A DNA stretch of 64,000 nucleotides from Chaetoderma sp. LZ-2023a (GCA_034401795.1 CM067370.1:107717387-107781386); one strand, 5' to 3'. Shown: positions 19,021 to 30,760, counted from the first letter of the stretch. The notes: generated by a model not told the origin, from the letters alone. Translations and numbers: made by a program.

Positions 19021-20128
19021 ACAAGAGGCCCAAGGGGCCTGTGCCGCTCATCTGCAGCATTATGCATTTTTGTTACAATTGTTGGTGAGTGGTTTAGGAG
19101 TAGTCTTCTATAGTCCAATATGGCCGCCAAACATGCTACATTTTGATTGGTCCACTGCAGTGATGTTTCTGACGTAGCGCCTTCCCTTGAAAAAACTCTA
19201 GTGGCACTCAGTGCCTAATCATATCTCCCAAATTGTGGTTCTGGAGTCAAATTGGGAAAAAATTTGGTTATCCAAGATGGCCACCAAACCATTTGGCCAA
19301 TCAAGTTCCCTTGAAACAAACTTGGTGCAGCTCTTGCCCTAGATGATATTTCACACCTTTTGAATTCATCCCCCAAGCGGTTTTGGAGAAGATTATTAAA
19401 GACATTTTAAAGCAGCCAGTGTTTTTGACGGATCAACTTCTCTTGAACAAACTTTAATGGCCCTTAGTCCTTAATCATATATCACAAATTTTGGCCTGAT
19501 CACTTCAGCAGTTCTGGGGAAGAAGTTGTTTTTGCGAAAATGAGGTCATCCAAGATGGCCGCTGAACCATTTAAGTCAATCAAATTCCCTTGAACAAATT
19601 TGGGTCAGCTCTTACCATAGATCATATTTCATGAGGTCTGAATTGATCCCTCAAATGGCTTTGTTTGAACAAAATGGAATCTCTATGCCCTAAGGATGCT
19701 TCCTGCCAAAGATAATTGAAATCGGCCCAGTAGTTCTCGAGAAGACATTTTAAATTTCCCATTGCTTTAGTATAGGAGCTTTTGGCGAGAAAATGATCCA
19801 AGCTGGCCCCCAAACCGTTTATCCGACAGTTTCGAAAATTGCAAATTTGAGATCAGAATACCCAAAAACCTATATAAAACCAACTTCGGCCTCAAAATCC
19901 ATCAAATAAAAAATGACCGCCAAACACGCTATATTTTGATTGGCCCACCGCGGCCATGTTTTTTGATGGATTAACTTCTCTTGAACAACATTAACGGCCC
20001 TTAGTCCGTAATCATATATCACAGATTTCGGCCTGATCGCTTCAGCAGTTCCTGGGAAGAAGTCGTTTTTGTGAAAACTAGGCCAAGATGGCCACTGAAC
20101 CATTTGGTCAATCAAGTTCCCTTGAACA
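19021..20128 (-). repeat. long repeat inserted in the LINE (AGGTGAGCGATACAGG family)
   Basis: Begins ACAAGAGGCCCAAGGGGCCT, the reverse complement of the right end of 46833-48545. It contains several rounds of GCCATCTTGGA and GGGAACTTGATTGGCC-like words in reverse. The other end of the family (TTAGCTCAGCTGGTC) is absent, so this copy is truncated or joined by deletion to the LINE. The LINE lost its RT core at the same place. Confidence 0.75.
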
Positions 20129-21070
20129 AACTTGCGCTTCTACCCAGACAAGTGCAAGTGCATGACAGTGGAAAGGAAATCACATGAAGAAGAAAGAAGT
20201 TACCACATGAGAGGAGATCGGAGGGACAACCCACAACACACTTTAGCTAAGGTCGACAAGGAATAGGATCTAGGTGTGACCATTGATGCAAGATTGTCCA
20301 TCGAAGAGCGCATAAGCGAAAAAGTCAACAACGCATTGCAGATAATGGGACTGATTCGAAAATCATTTACATGTATGGACTTAGATAGGTTCACATGGTT
20401 GTACAAGGCACTCATTCACTGTCACCTCGAGTATGCAAATGCAGCGTGGTATCCACTTAGGAAGCCAGATTTGGTGACAGTCGAGAACATCCAGAGAAGG
20501 ATTACAAAACTCATCTATGAGCTCCGAGACATGCTCTACGAAGAGCAGCTGCAGAAGCTGAAGCTACCCATGCTGACCTACAGAGGACTGCGTGGAGATA
20601 TGATTGAGGCACTCAAGATGATGAGAGACATATATGACTGTGAGGTTTGCCCAACTATCCCGCTCAGAGATTTCGCAACCCGAGGACACCATCTGAAAAC
20701 TTACAAGAGGAGAGCAAAAAGTCAGCTAAGGCAATACAGCTTTTGTATCAGAACAGCCGATCCGTGGAATAGTCTGCCAGAAGAAGTTGTGAGCGCACCA
20801 ACTGTAAAGGCCTTTGAAGCAAGACGTGACAAACACTGGACAGGACATGAGATGAAATATTGGTTTGAAGCGGTTCTAAAGATCTCTGCTGCAGGACACA
20901 ACACATCAGTTAATGTAACAAAAGATGAAGAGGAAGAAGATCTGGAATCATAGGACTTAGCCTTTCATCCAGCATCATCATACAGTTACATATGGCTAAT
21001 TTCTTTCATTGCCATATCAATTGTTCTAACTACCGCGAGAATGAAAACCATCTCTATCAAGATATCTTTA

Positions 21071-22240
21071 TCAAGATTCAAAATTATTTATTTCATGTAG
21101 GGCTGGGCGGGTTGGCCTAAAAGAAATAAACGAAATACAGGTTTAAGGGGTTATAATGATAGAAAATAATTTGAAATATGAAAATATGCCATTTTCATTA
21201 GCTACAGTACAATTATTTTGTGATTTGACAACTGACGTAAATTGCCACGAAATTAGAACGGTAACTACGTACGACTGCTCACTTCAACGCTATCTATCTC
21301 AAAATAGTAGTTAAAATAAATAAAATAAATAAAGTCTGGTTCATGTGATATCGTGAAAATAACACTAACTACTAAAATGTTGATTTTTAACACTGTTATT
21401 AGGCAACTATTTTCGAAAGCGTAGTAAAATCTAACACATGTAAGTAGGAACCTGGATATGAGAGCGAGTTTAGGCTCCTAGTAGAGTAGCACTCATACGG
21501 TTAGAATTCGTATAACCACCTACAGTATGATCTAGTCTAGTAAGTCATGTGTTTGTATTCGAGTTCTCGGTATCTAGTAATATTCCTCAATAAACTGTCG
21601 TTCACGTGGGTGAATGTCACTCAGCACTCCCGTTTGGATTGGAAGTTCATTGTACAGCGTCATTGTTTTCGCAGCGTGTTTCTTGATTTTTTTGTATCAT
21701 GGCACATTTGGAATCCTAATTAAACATAGTACAAATTCGAATTGAAAAAAGGATTATTTGTTACAAGGAAGAAATTTAGATTTTCAAATTATTCAATCTT
21801 ACATTGAACCTGCAGAGCTTACATCATGTAAAATTCATTGCTGGCAAATCAAATCATGTAGATGACCGTATTTTATGTCCCTATTAGCAAATAGTTACAC
21901 TAGATGATAATATTAAACTGCAAGTCAAGAACAAACTAGTTTAGGACAGTCACCAGATTTAGTGCAATGGCGATCTTACGGACGGTTTTTCTATTTTCGT
22001 AATGGTTTTTAAACTGTCGCCATAAAAAAATGTGAGACGGTGTGAAACCGGTATACCGCCCAGCCCTAATTTCATGCTTAATATATAGTATAGATCAGAG
22101 CCTATGAATCGATTGACCCCCTACTCATAAAACAAGACATTACAATGTATAAAGTGACAATTAATACAAACATCAGTAATATGATATTAGTTTTCCTTAC
22201 TGAAACGACTTCCAGAATCACCAGATTTTGTGAGGGGTAA
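21071..22240 (-). pseudogene. LINE 3' untranslated fragment, split by a hAT insertion
   Basis: 21071-21097 plus 22069-22240 match 27205-27390 (CAAGATTATTTATTTCATGC, then GACCCCCTA and ACAAACATC), which is the 3' end of a minus-strand LINE. The two halves join exactly across the hAT-type element at 21098-22068. Confidence 0.75.
21098..22068. mobile_element. non-autonomous hAT-type element
   Basis: 971 bp with perfect 13-bp inverted ends TAGGGCTGGGCGG / CCGCCCAGCCCTA and an 8-bp direct repeat ATTTCATG at 21090-21097 and 22069-22076. The uninterrupted site exists at 27234-27241 in a second copy of the host repeat. Eight-base duplications and such ends are typical of hAT transposons. No transposase frame is present. 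The right end continues inward as GTATACCGGTTTCACACC on the complementary strand. Confidence 0.88.
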
Positions 22241-22279
22241 GAATAAGTATTTAGCCAAAGAGGATATTGCTCAAATGAG

Positions 22280-23350
22280 CATAACTGGGACTAAATTCCA
22301 CCCTGTTAAATGTAATGTATTATCCATTGGTAGAGGTACAAAACAGAATTTCCAATACAAACTTGAATGTGATAATTGACTCAGCTCTCCTTTGATCACC
22401 ACATTCAAAATAAAATCAATAAAACCAACAGCATCATGGGCCTTATTAGAAGGACCCAAAAATATTTGGATAAAGAAAACTTTTTGCTATTATACAGGGT
22501 TCGCACACCTTTCTATGTTTGAAATTCCATGACTTTTCATGACCAAAATTAAAAAATTCCATGACCTCCAAGAATTAATATCTAGGAGATTTGTGTTTAT
22601 GACATAGCTCTAAAAATAAGATCTGAGTTATTCTGCAAAATGTTTGAATATTGCCTCTTGCGACAGCCTTATTTTGCTAAGTTGTTGCAATAATTTTTAT
22701 TGCATAGAGGTGATTTATGCCAACAGATTTCTTTTTATTTTACATGATTACCATTTTCCATGACATATGATAAAAAACCCTGATTTTCCATGACTTTCCA
22801 GGCCTGGAATTTAAATCTTCAAATTCCATGACTTCCCAGGACTTCCATGACCAGTACAAACCCTGATTATATAAAGCTTTTGTACTGTCCCCACATTGAA
22901 TTTGCACATGCAGTATGGAATCCACACCTTAAAAACATACACACTGTGGAAAATGTGCACTGGCACAAGGATTGTCCCTGGATTTCGCAATCTCAGCCAT
23001 GAGCATAGGCTACGTTCTCTAAACCTCCCCAGACTCACATACAGACATCTGAGATGGGACATGGTTGAAACATATACGGTTTTGAATACCTATGATCCAG
23101 ACACAGTACCAATATTAAAATTTGCTTCAAGAAATAGTAAAAGGGGTCATAGTACAAAATTGTTTATCCAGAGAGCTAAATACTATACATCCAAGTTTTA
23201 ATTTTATTACAGAATATAGCAAAAGTATGGCATAGCCTGACTGACCATATCGTTAATGCTCCGACCATTCAAAGCTTTGAAAACCGACTGGATAAACACT
23301 GGGACAATGCACAATTTAAATTTAACTTCGAGGCACCTTCACCATTTCAA
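22280..23350 (+). pseudogene. LINE ORF2 C-terminal remnant, interrupted by a MITE
   Basis: Readable pieces in order: FHPVKCNVLSIGRGTKQNFQ, IMGLIRRTQKYLDKENFLL, then after the MITE at 22495-22865, SPHIEFAHAVWNPHLKN, LRSLNLPRLTYRHLRWDMVE, GHSTKLFIQRAKYY and NAPTIQSFENRLDKHW. The order and motifs are those of CR1/L2-like ORF2 C-termini. Several frameshifts and stops are present. It is followed by the tandem hairpin array at 23681. Confidence 0.8.
22495..22865 (+). mobile_element. CAGGG-ended MITE
   Basis: 371 bp, starting CAGGGTTCGCACACC and ending CCAGTACAAACCCTG, with inverted ends of about 13 bp. It is flanked by the direct repeat ATTATA at 22489-22494 and 22866-22871. Removing it restores the LINE reading. 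The interior is full of ATTCCATGAC words and has no coding capacity. The second copy is at 250-633. Confidence 0.85.
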
Positions 23351-23680
23351 AACCTAGCGTCACTCATGCACCTGAATATAGTTAAGTTATACTCAGAATG
23401 CAGGCATAATGCCTCTATGTACTGCTCCCATTTCGAACTTGGTATTAAAAATCATCATATCTGTGCAATTTGACAGACTGACAACAATAATACCAACCCA
23501 GTAAATGTAGAAAACTGGAACAATAGTAAATTATATACATATACACAGCTACTGTATGAATATATACATATAATATTTTAAATTTTTTATTTTAATTATT
23601 GCACACAGGTTCCCATAGTAATTAGTATACATTATACACACACACAGTCTTAAATTTTATGAAACTATGCATTATAAATT

Positions 23681-24116
23681 GATTGGTGCAAAGTCGCACC
23701 CAATCCTAATATTATTATATTTATGTATCGATATCTATGCACTACGGTTGATTGGCACAAAAATGCACCCAATCCCAATATTATTATATCTACATGTATC
23801 CACATCTACGCACTATGATTGATTGGCGAGAAAACACACCTAATCCTAATATTATTATATCTATATATATATCCACATCTGTACAATATGGTTGATTGGC
23901 GCAAAAAAGCGCCCAATCTTAAAATTATTATATCTACATATAACTATCTACTATAATTGATTTATGTGTTCAAATCGCACCAATCTTGATATTATCCCAG
24001 TGTATAGTTACATGTAATTCTTTACCATTGTAGCTGCAAAAACGCACCCAATACTATTGTTATTATATTTACACTAATATATTGATAGCTGATTGGCGCA
24101 AGAATGAACCCAATAT
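23681..24116 (+). repeat. tandem array of hairpin-bearing units, about 70 bp
   Basis: GATTGG or its variants recur at 23681, 23750, 23821, 23894, about 23959, 24030 and 24092, so there are seven units of roughly 62-73 bp. The best unit reads GATTGGCGCAAAAAAGCGCC then CAATC, a short stem-loop. The stem is followed by TAATATTATTATATCTACAT and a CACATCTACGCACTATG-like spacer. Base changes in one stem side are often matched on the other (GGTGCA/TCGCACC, GGCACA/TGCACCC). Confidence 0.85.
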
Positions 24117-24146
24117 AGAGGCGGGTATGGCCTGTTTTCAGTATTA

Positions 24147-24186
24147 TCGATAATAATAGTAATAATAATAAAAATAATAATAATAA
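24147..24186 (+). repeat. AAT microsatellite
   Basis: Short imperfect run of AATAATAAT with AAAATAATAATA interruptions. Confidence 0.85.
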
Positions 24187-24759
24187 ATGCAGTGGATAAG
24201 GGCTTTTATTTTTTATTGCAAGCAGGTTTGACTACGAAAACTGGTATCAGTATGTAATTTATACCTGAAATTTCGAACTCGGGAAATAATATCTGGACCT
24301 ATAATTATGGCCCACGCCAGTAGATGTTAAATGCCAGTCTGTATGCGCCCTCATCTCGGATTTTGACGTTAAAGACATATTTAGTAAAATAAATATAAAT
24401 TTAGTGAAACGGGCACCATGGAAACGTCTAAAGGACACGAATTATGCGATTTTACGGAACATTATTTTCCATTTACCGGAATACTTTAATGGGTCATTCA
24501 TCATCATCCCCTTCCTCATCATTTTTTACGAGGCATAAGCCCTTGGCTTGTTATTGCCTCTGGAGTTGTGTTGGTATTGTATTACTAGTGCTTTTACTTT
24601 GTTTAATTACGATTGTTTATTTGTTAGGTTGGCATTATTCATTGACATTAATCAGGACCCTGGTTGACTTTGGGAGGTGCTGTGGGGGCAGATGGGTTAT
24701 GCCTAGCATTTGGATATATTTCTAGATTGTCTTATTATTATATATCTGTTAGTTGGTTT

Positions 24760-26990
24760 TGTCATGATCGTATATTATGTCAATTAGGTGCATATTCAGT
24801 TTTGATTCAAACACGCTGAGCGTGGGTGCCTCAATCACAACAGAAGGGAGTGAGTTCCATGTGTTAATAATTCAGTTTGGGGGAAAATGCCTACGAATTT
24901 CTTTTCTTCTGCGTTTAGTGTTGCGCTTGAATGTGTGACCTCTAGTATGTGTGTTACTTGAAACGATCAAAGAATGTGTTTTGTCAATGTTGTAATCATT
25001 AGTGATAAATGTGTATGTTTCGATTAGGTCTCCTCTAAGTCTTCTGTATTTTAGTGACATGAGATTCAAAGTCTTTAACCTGTCTGTGTAGCAGTAGTTT
25101 CTCAAATTGGGAACACGTTTAGTGGCTTTGCGCTGGACCCTTTCGATTATACAAGATTGTCTTTTAAAACGAGGAGACCATATGCAGTTACAGTATTCTA
25201 AAATTGGTCGGACTAGTGATTTGAATAACAGGGTAAACATATTTTCATCTATGTAATTGAAGGTTCTGTTAATTAGATCAACTATGCTATTAGCCTTTGA
25301 TACAGTTTCATTTATATGGGTATCGAAGGAGAGGTTTTCATCTATGTGCACGCCAAGATATTTTCACTTGTGGATGGTATGATTTCAATGATTTGTGACT
25401 GGCGTGTAGTGTCCGTCATATAATACTGGGTCCTAGGATTATTTGAACCAAAATGTATTACATGTGTTTTGTCTGTATTAAAGTGTAGCTGCCAAATCTG
25501 ACACCAATTACATACATTATCTATATTATCTTGAAGGTTCACAGTGTTAGGGTTACCAAACAGTTTTGCATCATCTGCAAAGATCTTACAAGGGCAGGTT
25601 ACGGAATCGGGTACATCATTTATATACAAAAGGAAAAGTGTAGGTCCCAAAACACTGCCTTGGGGCACACCACTAGTGACAGCTGTCCAGTCGGATGTTG
25701 CTTCGTTGATCTTTACACACTGGTTTCTTTCGGTTAGAAATGCTTCAGTCAAGTTACTTAGTTGCTCGCCTGGACCATACATTCTCATTTTATTTAGAAG
25801 TCTTTTGTTTGGTACTGTACCGAAAGCTTTGGAAAAATCTAAGTATATTGCGTCTATGGGTTTGTTTTCATCTAGATTGGATGTTATGGTTTCCATGTAC
25901 CCCAGTAACTGTGTTTTGCATGATCTGTTATGTCTGAAGCCCTGTTGACAGCTGGTGAAAAGGTTGTTTGTTTCCATGTGGTTCATTATTGCATCACGTA
26001 CAAATGTTTCTAAAAGTTTGCAAAGTGAGCAAGTTAGACTGATGGGTCTGTAGTTGCTTGGATTACTTTTTGGGCCTTTCTTATAAATCGGACAGACATT
26101 AGCCATTTTCCAAATCTTGGGTATTACAGCTTCCTCTAAAGATTTGTTAAATAGGATGCTAAGGGGTACACTGATCTCTTTTGCTAGTTCTATCAAAATT
26201 TGTATGGATATGCCGTCTGGTCCATGACTTTTATTTGGGTTTAGTTTTTTTAGTTTGGCTTCAATATTCTCTGGGCATATAGAAATGTCTGGTAAAACAG
26301 TGTTTGTGATATTGGGGATATTTTCTGGCATTGTATTTACATTCTCTTCTGTAAATACGCTTGCAAAATAGATGTTCAAAACGTCTGCCTTTTCTATATC
26401 ACACACTTGATCGTTTGAATATTTAAGTTGGCCTACTGTTTCTTTGAGAGTTGTTTTGCTTTTGCCATATTTCCAAAAGGACTTGGGTTTTTTCTTGGAT
26501 TCTGTTGCTATATTTCGTTCAAATGACCATTTGGCTTGTTTGATACATGATGTAGAATTATTCCTTGCCATTTTATATTGGTTATAATCATCAGAACACT
26601 TTGTTTTCTTGTATTTTTTGTACAGTTTGTTTTTTGCTTTAAGGGTGTGTGTGGCTCTGGAAGTAAACCATAGGTGTTTCCGATTTCTCGACTTGTTTGT
26701 TTTTGGGATGTGTTGATTTGGCATTGTGGTTAAAATGTTGTAAATAATGTTCCATGGTTCTGGTGTATGAAGTTCCTGCATGTTTGTCCAGTCAATATTG
26801 CTGGTTGTACCTACCTTTATTCAGCAAAAGTTTGAGCAATTTTGATTCAGTTGAAATATTAAATATATAGGCGTTAAGGTTTATTTGTAAGACATTGTGA
26901 TCGTTTCTTCCTAACGGGGCTAGTTGAAATATGTCATTGATAATGATTGTACTGTTTCCTAAAATGAGATCCTACGTAGTGGTGTTAAAT
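24760..26990 (-). pseudogene. CR1/L2-like LINE ORF2, 5' truncated
   Basis: The longest LINE coding remnant of this type here. On the minus strand it starts inside the endonuclease C-terminus (DLILGNSTIIINDIFQLAPL, then GRNDHN). It then gives a 479-codon frame (26781-25342) with KKKPKSFWKYGKSKT, NKSHGPDGISIQIL, SNYRPISLTCSLCKLLET, QQGFRHNRSCKTQLLG, IYLDFSKAFGTVPNKRLLNK, TSGVPQGSVLGPTLFLLYIN and the catalytic FADDAKLFG. A frameshift near 25345 moves to the C-terminal frame (25351-24872), LGVHIDENLSFDTHINE and RPILEYCNCIWSPRFKRQ. Another shift precedes NSLPSVVIEAPTLSVFESKL. Motif A has Gly where Asp usually follows KAF. Confidence 0.92.
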
Positions 26991-27204
26991 TGCTGTGCCG
27001 TGCATGCTTGGAATTCCAATCCAGAGAACTGGGGTTGATCCCGCAAAAAACCGCAGCAAGGCATGCGTTCAATGTGTACTTATCATATACTGCCTATATA
27101 GGCTAATGCCTGTAGGTAGATTGTGGTTACTTAATTGTTAACTAGTCCATGATTTGTTTTGAAGCAGAAGCAAGATAATGAGCATGTTGTTGAATATACC
27201 AGAA

Positions 27205-27690
27205 GATTCAAGATTCGAGATTCAAGATTATTTATTTCATGCTTAACATACAATAACAGACATTACAATTTGGCAGTCCATCAAAGGCAGAGCTTATGAG
27301 TCGACGGACCCCCTAGACACAAAACAAAACATCACAATATATACGGTGACAGTTAATTATACAAACATCTGTGAGTAAACACAGAACACAGGATGGCACA
27401 TCTATTTTTTTGTACCATATTGTCATGATTGTTCTACATGTAGCCTATTGTACATAGAAAGGGTCTTTTAGATTGCAACAAGGATTTTTGATTGCAGATA
27501 CAGGTTTTTTAATATGGTTCAGACCAGACCAGTGCAAGTCTAGTCTGTTTTTGAAGATGTTTAGACTTATGACAGTGACTATGTCTTCTGGTAAGCTATT
27601 CCAGCTATTTGTGATACGGTTTGAATACAAACTTTGCCAAACCAATTTAATTTTGTTACTTCTGTTTCAAGCTATGACCCTGAGTGTTGC
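27205..27690 (-). pseudogene. LINE C-terminus and 3' tail
   Basis: Minus frame NRITNSWNSLPEDIVTVISL, then NIFKNRLDLHWSGLNHI, to a stop at 27445, followed by about 240 bp of 3' sequence ending in ATCTTGAATCTCGAATCTTG repeats. The same 3' sequence flanks the hAT element at 21098-22068. Confidence 0.85.
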
Positions 27691-27966
27691 TTTGTTTATC
27701 TAGCTTTATGAATGGGCTAAGGATGTGATCCTCCTTCAAAGCAGGTTGACATAAGACCCCAGGTCCTGAAAGTCGCTGCCCTGTTGTATTACAATCCACT
27801 ACCTATATTACTAAATGTATGTACTAAATACCAATTTTTAGTGACATTTTATTTATTTTTATGATGTATAAATGTGATCTCTGTAGACCGGTTCTTCCGC
27901 TGTAGTGCACCCAGTCACCAGGATAACAAATATGTAAAAGTATGTACATGTACATGATGTATGAGT

Positions 27967-27968
<2 letters not shown>

Positions 27969-28037
<69 letters not shown>

Positions 28038-28068
28038 ATGCAAATAATACTAATGGTGTTAATAGTGA

Positions 28069-28144
<76 letters not shown>

Positions 28145-28170
28145 GAGCATAATGATAATAGCAATGCGAC

Positions 28171-28248
<78 letters not shown>
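27969..28248. repeat. alternating (AAT)n / (ATT)n / (AAT)n arrays
   Basis: (AAT) at 27969-28034, (ATT) at 28071-28144 and (AAT) at 28170-28248, separated by short unique spacers. Neighbouring arrays are complementary and could fold on each other. Frames of Ile, Asn or Tyr runs on either strand are artefacts. Confidence 0.95.
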
Positions 28249-28249
<1 letters not shown>

Positions 28250-28719
28250 TTGTTGTTATAATTATTATTCAGCATGGGTATACATGTAATAATGATGAGA
28301 AACGTAACAGGGATAATGAGTATAATAATCGTAATTTCACTGAATAGTAATAATACTTCGCAAGATGGTCACTCACTTCCTCCACCCCACTCCCCCTCCA
28401 CCTCAACCCCCACCCACCCCTTTATGTAAAATGTTCTGTCATAAGTCATGTCTCTATAGTCTCTACACGTAATTTGTTTAAATGTAAACATAATTCATAC
28501 ATGTATATGTATCGTACTCTATATCATTTGAGATATAAAATATCCATGTACACGTATATAAATGTTATATGTATAAACATAATATTATAAATTTATGTTA
28601 TATGTCAAGGGTCCACCGTTTCATAGGCCTTGCCTTTGGTGGATGCCTGTATTGAATTGTTAAATTATTTACCGATGTGGAAATAAAGAATCTTGGATCT
28701 TGATGTGATAAAGGCCATG

Positions 28720-29610
28720 AATGTATTTATACGTTTCTAACATGTCCCCACATGATCGACGGTAGTAAAGAGTTGGTAGTCTTAAAGACTTTAACCTTTA
28801 TACATAAGTGCATGTAATTTCTTATAGAGGCTATATGCTTGGTGGCTTTTCGCTGCACGTTTTCAAGAATAACACACTCCTTTTGAAAAATAGGTGTCCA
28901 TGGGCCATTCCCATATTCAAGTATAGGTCTAACCAGCGAAGTGTAGAGCCTTGCTAGTGTTGGACAGTCTAAGTTGGTTAGTGATCTTATCAGTCCTAAG
29001 ATTTTATTTGCCTTGGATGCCTGAATTTGACAGTGGGTACTAAATTTTAGTTGGTCGTCGATGTTCAGACCTAAATTCTTTTCGACAATTGTTTCTTCAA
29101 GTTTTATGTCTGTGTTGAGATCGTTCATTAGTGGCACCAAGGTGCGTTGCACAGCAATTGTCAGCATTGAATTTAATTTGTCAAGTGCTGTACCAGTTTG
29201 TGACATTATTTAAATCGTATTGTAGATTGAATGCATCACTTGTCGACTTAATTTCTTTGTAAATCTTTGTATCATCAGCAAACATTAATTTCGGAATGAT
29301 TTATTACTTCGGGTAGGTCATTTATATAACAGATGAAAGAGGTGGCCCTAATAAGCTACCTTGGGGTACACCACTGATAACCGGAGTTGGAACTGATTCA
29401 CAACTATTCGCTACGACCTGCTGGTCTTTGTTTGTCTAAAAATTTGTTATCCATTTTAATAAGTTCCATTGGATACCATATATTTCTAGTTTAATAAGTG
29501 GTCGCTTGTGCGGTACAGAGTCGAATGCTTTGTCAAAGTCTAGATATAAGGCATCAATAGAACTATTGTGATCGACCATATATCTAGGACTTCAATTAGT
29601 TATCTGATGG
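28720..29610 (-). pseudogene. LINE ORF2 fragment
   Basis: Minus strand. Remnants of RT are SSIDALYLDF and KAFDSVPHKRPLIKLEIYGI, then TPVISGVPQGSLLGP around 29350-29400. The open C-terminal frame (29206-28727) has EKNLGLNIDDQLKFSTHCQI, LARLYTSLVRPILEYGNGPW and VILENVQRKATKHIASIRNY. 5' truncated and frameshifted. Same broad family as 24760-26990 but a different subfamily. Confidence 0.85.
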
Positions 29611-29679
29611 CATGCCATGTTCCATACATCATCCAGATGGCACGTCCTTTGGAGGGGACATAAAATCAGTACATATATC

Positions 29680-30305
29680 ATCATCATATACAAGACATAC
29701 ATACGTCCACATTTGGAATACTGTGTACTGAACTGTTCAGACACGGTCTTCTATTATATAACTAGCACACAGTAATGTATGACTATATATTAAGTTGACT
29801 TTATTCAGACTGTGCTATAACGGGGCCAGCAGGGCTAATGAAGACAGGGTGGATACATGTCAATTATAGCTGGTACTATACTAAATCAATGGGGTGTAGG
29901 TTACAAGGTGCTTTAAGGACATATAGCTATAGACTCATTACATGTACAGGCTTGGTCACCTTACTACGTTAAAGATATAAACCATTTATATCAAGTACAA
30001 AAACGGTGTACGAAATTAGTAAAATGCCTACATAATAAAAACTATGAAAATAGGTTAAAAGCACTAAACCTCACAGCATTAAAACAACGAAGAATTAGGG
30101 GTGACCTCATTGAAACCTACAAATTAATTACAGGAAAGGAAAATATAGACAGTAGCCAGTTCTTCACTCTATCCAAAAACAACATCATTCGTGGACATAG
30201 TTTAAAAATTCACAAGCAAAGATTCAATACACAGCTAAGACAAAACTTTTTCAGCTGTCGTATTGTAAACCTGTGGAACCAGTTGCCTAATGCCGTAGTT
30301 TGCTT
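29680..30305 (+). pseudogene. LINE C-terminal fragment with small insertion
   Basis: Plus strand. YKTYIRPHLEYCV is interrupted by 214 bp (29729-29942, flanked by TGTAC) and resumes as QAWSPYYVKDINHLYQVQKR, NRLKALNLTALKQRRIRGDL and ETYKLITGKENI, ending NLWNQLPNAVV. It stops abruptly at 30305, where endonuclease-type sequence of another copy begins. Confidence 0.8.
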
Positions 30306-30760
30306 CTTGCAACCAGAAAACCTTCAATCTTAGATCTATTGATTACTAATAATTCTGACTTAGTTGATGTTATCCACCATGCTGCACCTCTCGGAAAAAA
30401 GCGATCACTCAATAATTGAAACCATAATCCACATAGATCGAGACATCATTGCCAAGCCAAAGACCAGATTTGGCTATGATAGGGGTAATCACGGCTCTGG
30501 CTGCATAAACTGAACAAAACAACTAGAAGGTTATGTTGACATTGATCATATGTGGAAATTAATGTGTAACAAGTGTCTGGAAGCTGCGAAGAAATACATC
30601 ACAGTGAGAAAAATAAAAAATAAGAAACATAAATTTCCCCTTGATAGGATTACAAGATCTAAGATAACATAGAAAAACGCCTTTGGAAAAGATACCTAGT
30701 AAACGCTAGTGAGACAACCTACGAAGAATACTGCCGGACAAGAAACCAGGTCAGATAGGC
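30305..30760 (+). pseudogene. LINE endonuclease end and linker
   Basis: LLATRKPSILDLLITNNSDL, then APLGKSDHSIIETIIHID, the typical C-terminal end of a CR1/L2-type endonuclease. The linker follows, RLWKRYLVNASETTYEEYCR and TRNQVR. The normal continuation (KNISKSAKQNPKKFWNYV) is present immediately after but inverted, at about 30757-30910 on the minus strand. Confidence 0.78.

Larger units (their letters stand above)
18060..20960 (+). pseudogene. CR1/L2-like LINE, interrupted and frameshifted
   Basis: 5' truncated. It starts near the end of the endonuclease region and continues through a basic linker (IDAIRKKRRC). RT N-terminal sequence includes KTNPKQFWKYVKSKMKTAKS, then KSPGPDGVHPGPLKEM and VPTNWKMTNITAIL. 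The RT core (FADD region) is missing, because a 1.1 kb repeat sits at 19021-20128. The frame resumes with FYPDKCKCMTVER and runs through LGVTIDARLS and LYKALIHCHLEYANAAWY to DPWNSLPEEVVSAPTVKAFE and a stop at 20953. Several frameshifts and a stop mean it is dead. A perfect 21-bp foldback lies at 18557-18622. Confidence 0.88.

Noticed and set aside
23681..24116. CRISPR array
   Set aside because: Units are diverged over their full length, there are no unique spacers, and the context is animal DNA with LINE remnants.
25531..25948. Plus-strand frames of 68, 134 and 65 codons
   Set aside because: Antisense to the LINE RT domain.
27859..28275. Long Ile/Asn/Tyr-rich frames
   Set aside because: Produced entirely by AAT/ATT microsatellites.
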